Assembly (NCBI GenBank): GCA_032622095.1
Contig: CP136066.1
Location: 50,010,911-50,074,910 of the forward strand
Length of the DNA: 64,000 nucleotides
Source: Siphonodentalium dalli
Taxonomy: Eukaryota > Mollusca > Scaphopoda > Gadilida > Siphonodentaliidae
Reading direction: 5' to 3'
How positions within the stretch are numbered: position 1 is the stretch's first letter; every line of letters begins with the position of its first letter. The position numbers and the translations under genes were made by a program. This document shows, one piece after another, positions 54,301-64,000 of this stretch. The notes beneath the pieces are model-generated. The model was not told where the DNA came from and made no database searches. It saw nothing but the letters and a program-made list of their open reading frames with translations.

Positions 54301-55140
54301 CTATTATATACCCATGATTGTAATTATAGAATATAAAATATATTGGTTTCGCGAATGACCAACTCAGAATTCCATTAAAATAACAATAACAACCAGCACA
54401 TAATTAACGAACCGGCGGCCGACTCGGTCGTCTCCAACCACAACCATCAGTGGGCTGCAGAACGAAAAAATATCTATAAAAGTTGAAATATAGGACTTAC
54501 ACATTATCTTTTAATTTTCTTTTATTGGTAATTGACATAGTTTGTCACAAACCAAAAATCAACATTATTGACATAATAATGTAAAGAACAATAAACAAAA
54601 TTGAAATTCCCAACTACACCTTTTACCGGAGTCGGCCTCCTGGTCGCGCAGTTCGACTTTTAAACCGAAAAAAAACAATTATCTATAAATTAAATGCCCA
54701 TAGGACCACAGCTATAAAAAAAATTGGAGAACAATATACACGCGGTACGCGCTAATAAAGATGCATGCAATGAGACTGTTATCGTCCATTAATTATTTTA
54801 CAAAGAATTATTTTTAAAATCTGATACAATGTATGATGTATTAAATAACGTTTTCTACTAAAGTATACGGTATATAATATACATGTTATCTCTCTCTTTT
54901 AAACTAGGTAATGTGTAGTTATTACTTTAATACTTGTTCTTGGTAACCACTCAATGAGTATTTAAAATGAAGTTTGTTACGTGAAATTAATTTAAAATTG
55001 ATACGATATTTTGTACATGAGCGGAAACTTTGTAGCGGCGTATTTATGACGAGAAGAGGCAAATAGTTAACTAAAAGTTAAATAATTAATATTATTACTA
55101 ACCTTTAGTAAGTAGATAGGTTTATAAAAATGTGAATTAA
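54301..55140. other. Intergenic, nothing recognised
   Basis: Very AT-rich, no open frame of note. Confidence 0.5.
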
Positions 55141-56000
55141 AACAAACTCAATAACATGTGCGTGTGTTCACGATGGGTCACAAGTAGGGACGCAGTGACA
55201 ATGGGTTGGGTGTAAGTACTTATATTGTATGGGACACTAACAGGTCTAATTGAATATTACATGCGCATGTTTTCACGTCTGATCATCACATGTAGGGACG
55301 CGGCGACGGGCGATTGGGGTGCACGTATGTACTTTTTTCTAATATTGATTGTGTCACTGTCGGGTCTGTTTGACATTTTAATGTGCACGTTCCAGCTCAC
55401 AACTGGTTACATGTAGGGACGCGGCGACATGGGATTGGCGTGTATGCACTTATATTGCCTGGGACCATGTATGTTTGAACATTTCATGTGCATGTTTTCA
55501 CATTTTCACATTATGTCCCGTGTAGAGACGTGGCAACGTGGGTTTAGGGTGTGCGTACTTATATTGCATGGGACACTGTCCGGTATATTTGATTATTTCG
55601 TGTGTATGTCATCAAGGCTGATCACATCGTCACAGAGACGTGGCACAGGAGGTTTGGTGTACGTATACTTATATTGCATGCAACACAGTCCGGTCGGTTT
55701 GAACATTTCATGGGTATGTTCTCATGGCTGGCCACAACGGCGTGGTACAAGGGGTTGGGTATACATACTTGTAATCCATTTGATTATATAGGCAATATCT
55801 TTTATTTCATGTGCATGTTTTCACGTCTGGTCATCACATGTAGGGGCGCGGTGGCAGGTGGTTGTGGTGCAGTATGTACTGTTTTCTAATATTGATAGTG
55901 ACACTCTCTGATCTGTTTGACATTTTCATGTGCACGTTCTCATGACTGGTTACATGAAGGTACGCGGAGACATGGGATTGGCATGCATGCACTTATATTG
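55141..56000 (+). repeat. Minisatellite of about eight units, 99-120 bp
   Basis: Units share CATGTGCATGTTTTCACG, TCACATGTAGGGACGCGG, CACTTATATTGCATGGGACA and TCTGTTTGA-ATTT. Starts lie near 55153, 55259, 55379, 55483, 55600, 55709, 55808 and 55926. The overlapping 120- and 95-codon frames are repeat translations. Confidence 0.85.
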
Positions 56001-57217
56001 AATGGTACCAGGTCTTTGGTGTTGAATTATAGAGTATATTGTCATGTACTGGTATAGACAAATGTACATTACACAAATTATTGGAATTTGTGAGTCACTC
56101 GCATTTATATAAGAGAATGCACTGGTACATGATCTGTAATGCTGCACCACCATATCTTTGGGTTAAATGTGAAAGGTGACCTGGACGTGGACTACTTGGG
56201 TTAAGAGAGTCCAACTTATGTTTACAATGATAATGTATCATATTATATCAACACTATAGATCAAGATAAGCCACATCACTGCTGATCCATTAATATCAAT
56301 TATATAGCAGAGCTGTTAACAAATCACAGGAATTGTTTATGTCTAAGCTGACATCTCTATTAAACCAATAACATTTATAATGACCTCAGACAATATGTAG
56401 AGTGATATCTTCAGCTGTGCAAGACAGGACAGATGTCCAAGTCTACTGTTAATATCATGTGATGTGTATTGTTGAATCTTTATTTTAAATTAGATATCAT
56501 GGCTTTCTTTCTCATATGATCTGCACATTGACATAAGAGACATCAGAAAATAATATAGCCTTATCAATATCTACGTAGTCCAAAGGCATGGGATAGAATT
56601 GATGAATTGATTTAATTTCGCTTCAAACAAATTTACCAGTACATAACACAATATTTTGGACCTATTTAACCAACTTTGGTGTGATGACTCGGGGTATCCC
56701 TGAAAGAGTTATAATGGTGTTAGTTTTTTCAAATTGTACTAACTTTAAAAACAAATTTAAATTATTTTAAAAAAATATTTTATTATATTTTGTTTTATCT
56801 ATTTATTTTGTATTTATTTTTGATAAATTTAGCAAAGGAATTCAATCAATATTTATTTATTTTTTTAAAAGCGAATATTTTTTTCGAAAAAGGGCCATAA
56901 CTGTTAAAAATAATCGGATCAAACCCATATTCGAACTCGAACTGTCTTTTGTGCTGATAAATTCATTTACAAAATATGGTTCCGTGTAATACTCCCCGGG
57001 TTCTTTAACACTAAGTCGGCAACTCTCATACATAGACATTTATTATACACGTATTTACATGTTAACATCAGGCATTCACGGAAAATCACATATAAACATT
57101 ATCTTCTCAGCTATACGTTCGAAGCAAGAGACTCGTTATATAATTCAGAGTGGGTGAGTCTAGGCTCTGTCCAGAATATATATGATAACGGTCAACGACC
57201 TGAAGTGTCAGTGAACC
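56001..57217. other. Intergenic, nothing recognised
   Basis: An extremely A/T-rich stretch lies at 56740-56880. No gene. Confidence 0.5.
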
Positions 57218-57370
57218 GGGGCCTGTTTCATGAAGCAAGGTCATAAGATTATCTTAAGATGGACTTAATCTAAGATCTAAGCTGGATCTTATGATGTAAC
57301 TTTTACGTTCCAAGAACGCGTTCCACAAAACAAGATTAAGTCCTACTTAAGTAGTAAGTTAAGTTTCCGC
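57218..57370 (+). repeat. GGGCCTGTTTCATGAA repeat, left copy
   Basis: Starts GGGGCCTGTTTCATGAAGCA and continues with TAAGATTATCTTAAGATGGA and other AAGT/ACTT-rich mirror blocks. It is the inverse of the end at 59276, so the two may be the ends of one roughly 2.06-kb element or two separate MITEs. Confidence 0.6.
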
Positions 57371-58379
57371 TCATTTAGACTGGTTATCGACAATTTTCTA
57401 CAGTCCGGAACAAAAACATGTGGGCTTGTGCAATCTTTATGTACGGCATTGAGAGGTTATCGAGAAAGAGCCGAGTCCGAGTTGACATTATTATGTGACA
57501 GGTATACTGGATAGCAGCTAGGGTGGGGTGGGCGAATCAGCTCATGTATCTTAGTGTCTATAGTCAGTGGCCATATTTTCGCATATGGATCTTAGACTTG
57601 TATGATTTCCACGATGTGAATTTGAACTTGAGTACATCGCAGGCTCTTAAAATGATAAGCTTTGCGTTTACTGATGAGTGGCTGTGTCAGAAATAATACA
57701 ATATAATTATATGGATCGATGCATGACTGCGACCATGCATTAACGCCGATTTAATCCACTGAGAGCAATGATCAGGTGGCGATTGTTTTTATGTGAGCCG
57801 ACATAACTCGTGTGTTATTGACCACCGCTCTCTACGTGTAGCAATAATCAAAATAAATCGGCGATGTCATCAGGACACACATAGGTCATTTTTCGTTTTC
57901 ATTAGCACACTCGTATTAAGGGGTGTCATCGTTACGGGTGTGTATATCATATATGCAGTATGCTGTACAACGGTCATCCCACCCCTGCAAAAAAAAAACA
58001 TTACCAAAATTTGGACAGCCTTGAAAATCACGACATATGCGTGGGCATAAACTCAATACAAATAATATTTTCTATAGAAAATTGTCACTATTTCTAAAAC
58101 ATATTTTGATAAAGAGCGTTTGTGTTACCTTTCCTATATGACATATCTGCATTGTAAACAGCCGACGGAAATTTGGAAAGAGGAAAGAATCAATACATTA
58201 ATTGATCTCATGTTACCCCATCTCCCCACACACATATGGAATAACATAGAGGAGATTGTGAGCTTTGAGCTAGGTCATAATTCTTATCAAAAGTTCGTGG
58301 ATAATACAAATTTATAATATATATTATCTATAGGTCACATACACAGTTGATAATTGACTATATGCTACATTCGACGAGG
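57371..58379. other. DNA between the GGGCCTGTTTCATGAA repeats
   Basis: Short frames (85 codons at 57793-58050) without recognisable transposase motifs. Nothing supported. Confidence 0.45.
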
Positions 58380-58960
58380 CTCAAGGGTAGCTAGTTGGTC
58401 TCTGTGGGGGGAGGGGTACATCGTGCAATTTCCAACTGCACCCGCCCCTTAATTAAAGCGGGCCAAACTTCCATGTTCGTGAAATGCCATGTCCACCCCA
58501 CCTGTTTGATTTAAACTTTTCAATTGGTATCTGAAATATTCCAACAGTTCGAAATTTCTAACCTGACGCCCCTAAAGTTGGTGATTTTCGGTTACTGCTG
58601 TTTGTCTAAAACAACACAGTCCTTTACTAGTTAGAAATTCGAACAATTGAAACCTATGTATAGTGTACGATTAATGTTGTTGTCAGGCTTGAATTTCCAA
58701 TTGCTAAACATTTTGACCAAATTGTGTGTGTGGAGGGGGGGGGGGGGGGGGGGGAGACAACATAAAAACCCAATCGCCACGTCCCTGATAAGCCTGTGCT
58801 CTGAATTGTTTTTACCAAACTAACCCTATGGCTATACGGTGAGTTGGGGGTGCCCTTCTCCAAACTTTGGTTTTGGAAAGTTTGAGGTGCCAGTTGGAAT
58901 GTTTAAACCCAAAGATAATTTGATGTTGTTTAAGGAAGTGTAGTTGGACATTTCGAGGCG
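58380..58960. repeat. GTTGGAAATTT-type low-complexity repeat with poly-G
   Basis: Similar wording to 22800-23250 (GGAAATTT, CCAACTG, TTCCAATTG) with a run of about 20 G at 58735-58754. Confidence 0.5.
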
Positions 58961-59097
58961 ATCACCCCTCTCACTCTGTAGCCACGACCCTGTATACCAG
59001 ACGACGAATTGCCCACCCAGCCAATGTACAGATATGACCGTAATTTGCAAAATAACATAGGCCGCCATACTTGTGATCGATATGCCACTTATCACGT

Positions 59098-59276
59098 GGG
59101 TCTTAACTTTAAGATTTTCTTATGACACCTCACAGCAGTCTTAAAGTTAAGACCAAAGTTAAGACCATCTTAAGTTACGACCTTGTTCGTGAAACGCACT
59201 TATGACTGAAGTTTGAACTTATGACCATCTTAAGTCCCAACTATGTCATAAGTTGCTTTCATGAAACAGGGCCCTG
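59098..59276 (-). repeat. GGGCCTGTTTCATGAA repeat, right copy
   Basis: On the minus strand: GGGCCCTGTTTCATGAAAGC, ACTTAAGATGGTCATAAG. Toward its left edge it folds on itself through TTAAGACC / GGTCTTAA blocks. Partner of 57218-57370. Confidence 0.65.
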
Positions 59277-59539
59277 GCCTCTATATTCCCATTTCTATGA
59301 GGTTAGCGACCCATGAGTAAATAATCGCGAGATCATTCACCCAGAGGTTCGCTATCCCACCTGAATAGAGCATGTACCAAGGCAGGACACTAACCTTCGT
59401 AATAATAGTTTTAACCATACTCACGCCATCTCAACAGCTGAAAGTGTTACATCCGATCAGAGAAATATATTTGAGTTATCGCACCATGCGTAGAGTATAT
59501 ACGGACAGACAGACAGACGGACGAACGACGAGTGATCAA

Positions 59540-60134
59540 TCCAATGAATATGAGCAGCTACATCACGTAATGAGTGTGCGATAAGCAAAACATTCAAAAC
59601 ACCGGATGGACCCGACGGATCCCAATGTGGATCATCAGGATCAATGGTGACTTTCTCGCGGTGATCCACGGGGAACTTACGTCGAGCGGATTATATGAAT
59701 CAACAGAAATCATGGATTCTGTGCAGGGCTCATCAATTCGTAAGGAATTATCGCGAACAACTGAGGATCGCCACGAAGCAAAGACATGTACTTGGAATAT
59801 TTCACGACATTTCCATCAATTTTATCACATCATTAAAGTCCGGACATTTATTGGACTGGAGTCATAAAATAATGTTCACTATAATAACCACGTTGTATGT
59901 ATCGTTCATAAAGCACATGAGTGTATTTTGCACTCATCCATGTCTCAAATTCATTAATTTGTTGCATATATTCTGCTGAATATAAAACGAGATGGTCCCA
60001 TAATGGCCGGAGTTAGGGTACAGTTCCCATTTAACTAAATATTGATAATTGTCTTATCTTAACAAGTCCAAACTTCTAATGACCACGAAAATTATAATTT
60101 ATGGAAATTCTAGAGCTTTGAAATGTGATACCCG
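59540..60134 (-). repeat. Dispersed module, inverted copy 2, first part
   Basis: Reverse complement of 13491-14090 but with a single copy of the 96-bp unit. A (GACA)n-like microsatellite lies just before it at about 59501-59520. The open frames here mirror those at 13614-13883 because of the homology. Confidence 0.8.
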
Positions 60135-60850
60135 TTGCATAATATACACATAAAATGTTATCCGCGGATATTGGGACATAATGTACACATAAATTGTGAT
60201 CCATGGGCATGTTGGCATAATGTACACACATAATGTAATCCATGGGCATGATGGCATAACGTACACATATAATGTGATCCATGGGCATGGCGGAATAATA
60301 TACACATATAATGTGATACATTGGCATGGTGGCATAATGAACACATTTAATGTGATCCATGGGCATGGCGCCATAATATACACATATAATGGGCATGGCG
60401 GCATAATGTACACATATAATGTGATCCAATGGCATGGTGGCACAATGTTCACATTTAATGTGATCCATGGGCATGGTGGCATAATATACACATAAAATGT
60501 GATCAATGGGCATGGCGGCATAATTTACACATATAATGTGATCCATGGACATGGCGGCATAATGTACATATATAATGTGAGGCATGGGTATCATGTACAC
60601 ATATAATGTGATCCACTGGCATGGTGGCATTATGTGCACATTTAATGTGATCCACGGACATGGCGGCATAATTTATGCATATAATGTGGTCCATGGGCAT
60701 GACGGCATACTATACACATCAAATGTGAACCATGGGCATGGCCGCATAATGTATGCATGTTATGCTATCAGTGGGCATGGTGGCATAATGCGCACATATA
60801 ATGTGATACATAGGCACGGTGACATAATGTCACATACAAGGTGATCCGCG
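60135..60850 (+). repeat. 39-bp minisatellite, about 18 copies
   Basis: The unit is GGGCATGGCGGCATAATGTA followed by CACATATAATGTGATCCAT. Because 39 is a multiple of three, frames stay open through the array on both strands (up to 197 codons, with 13-residue repeats). These are not genes. It interrupts homology between 59540-61570 and 12740-14090 at the point where the other copy has one unit. Confidence 0.95.
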
Positions 60851-61570
60851 GGCATGGTGGCGTAAATATTGAGGTTTGTATAAAACACGTCGATTTTAAA
60901 ATATGGCTCGCTAATCATCACTAATGCCTTGTGTGTTGTGTGGGTCACCGTGAGTAACTCTTCGAAAAATATTCTCGGTGTTGAGTATTTTGCTTATCGC
61001 ACGCTTGTTTACATACTGAACATATTCGTGAAAACCGATTCATATTTCAAGAAAAATGACGTGAACCATTATATTGATCACTTCAAATTACGACTATTGC
61101 ATTTTTCATAACAAATCTAATGGTCGAGGTTGAAAAAATAAAACATCAACACGTCCGTTAGTACATTAGTTGTATAAGTCGGGCAAAACTTACGAAAATA
61201 TTCACAATTGAAGACGTTGACCTAAGAACGGTGTATGGGTTGGATGAGAACGCTGGTGAATTACTGTACTGTTAATCACACGATTGCTAATGTTATACTT
61301 GCTGATAAAACACAACAGTGGGAGAACCGCCACTATAAATCCACCAAGGTTGGAATAAAATCTGAAATACTACATATGTCAGGGTTAATGGACGAGCTAC
61401 TTGAGCCCGTAGTCCGAGAACATTTAGTTCACGAATGTCCAGTCGCAGTCCATTAACAGATTTACAACATAGCTGTATGATATACGTGGATAAATTAGAT
61501 TAATGCAGATGAAAAATCACGATAAATGATCGAACGGGAGGACGCAGCTGATTATGCAATAGTCCTCCGA
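60851..61570 (-). repeat. Dispersed module, inverted copy 2, second part
   Basis: Reverse complement of about 12740-13490. The hairpin seen in the other copies has lost its left arm here: at about 61393 GACGAGCTACTTGAGCCCG runs straight into the loop. Confidence 0.8.
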
Positions 61571-61946
61571 AAGTGTCTGTTGACACATATACATGTACAA
61601 AACTATTGGGGAGCCTCTATTCAGCGTCGGAGGGGCCCGCACCTTTATGAGTTGCGGTCCATGTGTGCGCGTCGCGCGCATGACAAATATCTCCTATTCT
61701 TTTATATGGAGATAATATTTACTATGATACATCAATATATGCTCATGCAGATAGGTTCATATTTGACATAAATATTGACATTGGGTTATATTGGACTTGT
61801 TTGTTTCTTAAATAGGCCCACCGTGAACTTATTTTTTATGTATTTAACTGCTTAATGTTTTTTAATCAAAATTGTGAAAAACTACCGGCGGTATAACCTC
61901 CGCCAGGGTACCCCGAGTCACCACACCACATTTGGAAATCTGAGTC
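61571..61946. other. Intergenic with (TA)n-like run
   Basis: Nothing coding. A TATATATG-rich stretch runs from about 61935 into the candidate exon region. Confidence 0.5.
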
Positions 61947-62171
61947 TTATATATGTGTATATATATGTATATATATATGTCCCACATATACACATAAACA
62001 AGATATAAATACTGAATTTGGGCACATCAAATGCCTGAAGTGTTTACTATTATTAACAAAATACATTATAACATTGTACAGTGGATCAGTGCTCAGGTTG
62101 ATCCACTCTTCCCTGTCCACTCTGTCCCATGGTAGCCCCCTGTCATCGAATGTGACCTCCCCGAACAATAA
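61947..62171 (-). CDS. Candidate terminal exon, weakly supported
   Basis: The minus strand has a good splice acceptor (TTTTGTTTTCCAG) ending at 62172. It is followed by a frame whose first 34 codons look coding in composition: LFGEVTFDDRGLPWDR, then REEWINLSTDPLYNV. After that the frame runs into AT-rich and TA-repeat DNA before its stop. No family is recognised and no partner exon is identified. It could be a gene relic or chance. Confidence 0.25.
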   Translation of the reverse strand, partial: LLFGEVTFDDRGLPWDRVDREEWINLSTDPLYNVIMYFVNNSKHFRHLMCPNSVFISCLCVYVGHIYIHIYTHI

Positions 62172-62360
62172 CTGGAAAACAAAATTTTGATCCATTTTTA
62201 TGTCTGGCCTAAACGGAAACGACTCGTAGTGAATTGTCAATTACCAGAGTACTGATCAGCGCGCGTTCACTATTAGTAATCATATTGTGATCACAGTAAT
62301 GCGCGACACGTGACTTCATACAGATCTGTATACAGTTCTATATCAATGTAAATGCATCCT

Positions 62361-62502
62361 AAAACAAGTAAAATATCAATTTAAAACGAGCGCGGCACTT
62401 TTAAAAATGCATCGATAAACAAGACATTAATCACCGATGCAGTTTTAAAGTGGCACGATCATTTTAAACTCATATTTTTAAAATATATATTTTACTCGTT
62501 TT
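62361..62502. repeat. 142-bp foldback
   Basis: The left arm AAAACAAGTAAAATAT, with GGCACTTTTAAAAATGCATC further in, is mirrored on the right (GATGCAGTTTTAAAGTGGC, ATATTTTACTCGTTTT). Arms are about 65 bp with several mismatches. Confidence 0.75.
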
Positions 62503-62580
62503 AATGACACGCCATGTGCGAACGTCCACAAAAGAATATCAGTTGTACGTTCGACACTGTAGAACAACAAACATAATTGA

Positions 62581-62650
62581 GAACGCTCTTTATTATAGAC
62601 CGCTTTTGGACGATAAAAGCATCGACGCTCTTTATAAGACTAAGAGGCGA
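62581..62650 (+). repeat. ACGCTCTTTAT bipartite motif, best copy
   Basis: GAACGCTCTTTATTATAG, ACCGCTTTTGGACGATAAAA, GCATCGACGCTC, TTTATAAGAC. The second half contains a TATA-like TTTATAAG. Three other copies lie in the window on both strands. Function unknown. Confidence 0.6.
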
Positions 62651-62699
62651 CACAAAATCAAAACGTGTTTAATCGTCCTCTTTTGAAAGTCGATTTGTT

Positions 62700-63425
62700 T
62701 GTTCTCCGAAAAAAGATAACTACATAAATCGCCGGCGTCCTTCACATGTGGTATCCTGATGCTAATAACTTTAGTATTTATCTGATTGTTTTCAAAAATT
62801 GGCATATGGATTACTCACATGAACATACAGGTAAAATTTAAATTTTGATTTGGTGCACCAATTATAGTGGGGTCCCTTTGGCCCCAAAAATGGCCATATT
62901 GTGACTTTAGTGACTAAAGCATGAAACTTCAAATATATGTTGCTTAGTTATGAGGGAAACGTTTTGGAGGGGGTGCCCGGTGGGAGTACCTGTGTCGGCA
63001 TCAAATATTTGAGAAAAGTTGAAAAATCCTACTGTTGGGAATAAATGAGACTTGTATTAAACTAAATTATGTTAACTCATTGTGCCATCAATAGTGCATC
63101 AAACGGACTGGGCCATTAGGACATATATGGTCAAGGTCAATTGCTATGGTCAAGGTCATTGCACAAATGTCATATTTTGGTCCATTTTTTTTATTAATTT
63201 TCTCATATTTCGCTACCCCTAGTGCCTTAGTCATTAAACAGAATCCCCATCATAATGCAAAATAACACCGTATATAGGAAGGGATGTTAGATAACTAAAG
63301 GCGTGATTGTGGAAGGAGGTTGTAGATGTCGGGATGAATGGACAGGGTGGAAGCAGAGTGGACTGGAAGGGAAGAGTAGTAGATAGGGAGGCAATCCCCA
63401 GGCCATACTCATATGTTCCTACACT
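62700..63425. other. Intergenic, nothing recognised
   Basis: Short frames only. Confidence 0.5.
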
Positions 63426-63690
63426 GAAAAAAAAAAAATTAGTCAAAAGTAACTAAGTTACCTTAGTCAGAACCCCCGTCTCAAACCTAACTAACTTAGC
63501 TTAGTCAGAAATGACTAAGGTGTGCCTTAGTCAGAAATGACTAAGGCCTTAGTCAGAAATGACTACGGCATTAGTCAGAAATGACTAAGGCCTTAGTCGG
63601 AAATGACTAAGGCCTTGGTCAGAAATGACTGAGGCCTTAGTCAGAAATAACTAAGGCCTTAGTCAGAAATAACTAAGGCTTGACTAAGTC
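63426..63690 (+). repeat. Palindromic 22-bp minisatellite
   Basis: The unit CCTTAGTCAGAAATGACTAA-GG is itself a hairpin (CCTTAGTCA-gaaa-TGACTAAGG) and is repeated about nine times with variants (GACTACGG, CTTGGTCAG). An A-rich run precedes it. Confidence 0.9.
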
Positions 63691-64000
63691 ATCACTGTAT
63701 CCATTAGTACATTTAATTGGGCCTAATTATTGGGTGTACCATAGCCCTGCAACCTCAGCTGAACATCGCAACTGCAGATTAAAATAACTGAAAATAATGA
63801 CTTACAGGTATCAACATAAATGTTATTAACTATTGAAACAATTAGACAATATAAACAATGTTTTATCTTGAAAGAAAATTATTAATCACAGTATACTAGT
63901 ATGCATTGAATATACATTCAATATCTGGTTGATAATTGTTTCAAATTGAAACAGAATTTTATGCTTACATTAAAATGATAACGAGCGACCAACATACTAG
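63691..64000. other. Intergenic, nothing recognised
   Basis: AT-rich, no supported feature. Confidence 0.5.

Noticed and set aside
60076-60669. 197-codon minus-strand frame with 13-residue repeats, and its plus-strand counterparts
   Set aside because: It lies in a 39-bp minisatellite. A unit divisible by three keeps frames open by chance, and the paralogous module has a single unit and no such frame.
60135-63690. CRISPR-like regular repeats
   Set aside because: Units directly abut without unique spacers, and the genomic context is animal.

Overview
This window looks like nuclear DNA of an invertebrate animal, most likely a marine mollusc such as a bivalve. That is an inference, since no species marker is present. 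The DNA is AT-rich and gene-poor, full of foldback and tandem repeats, and carries a 100-N assembly gap at 42159-42258. Its Helitron-type elements have internal tandem repeats and a tetranucleotide microsatellite, an architecture described in bivalves. Its only clear host genes belong to the cGAS/Mab-21 nucleotidyltransferase family, which is strongly expanded in molluscs.

Layout. 1-7.9 kb holds no convincing gene, only palindromes, two MITE-like foldbacks and a run of TTACGCTTAAGCGTAA-type palindromes. 7.9-14.1 kb is a dispersed repeat module interrupted by a complete-ended but degenerate LTR retrotransposon (8732-12435, 5-bp target duplication). 15.0-18.8 kb is a foldback element split by a head-to-tail array of six Helitron-like units. 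18.95-22.4 kb carries cGAS-like gene 1 (plus strand, 664 aa) and its upstream region. 22.8-24.7 kb is low-complexity and minisatellite DNA. 29.5-42.2 kb is dominated by a tandem array of a roughly 1.74-kb repeat, interrupted at 37.7-41.1 kb by unrelated DNA that contains a 441-bp Helitron with clear ends. 43.6-48.4 kb carries cGAS-like gene 2 (minus strand, 975 aa), a paralogue of gene 1 in inverted, convergent orientation. 49.9-51.6 kb and 59.5-61.6 kb are inverted copies of the 7.9-14.1 kb module. The rest is minisatellites, foldbacks and one possible small secreted-protein ORF at 54 kb.

Main biology. Both cGAS-like genes are single open frames with intact Gly-Ser and three-Asp active-site signatures, so they are candidate cGAS-like receptors that would make a nucleotide second messenger. 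Gene 2 has an in-frame 981-bp internal duplication that places two complete nucleotidyltransferase cores in one polypeptide, followed by one copy of a C-terminal region shared with gene 1 that I cannot assign to a known domain. The two heads are not equal: the second has changed the conserved SYHLKT motif to SYNLMT. This two-headed enzyme, with its single-headed paralogue about 21 kb away in inverted orientation, is the most interesting object here.

The repeats also record events. The LTR element has its empty site preserved in the inverted paralogue near 50.7 kb. A 96-bp unit and a 39-bp unit have each expanded in only one of two paralogous modules. The Helitron copies join exactly CTAG to TC.
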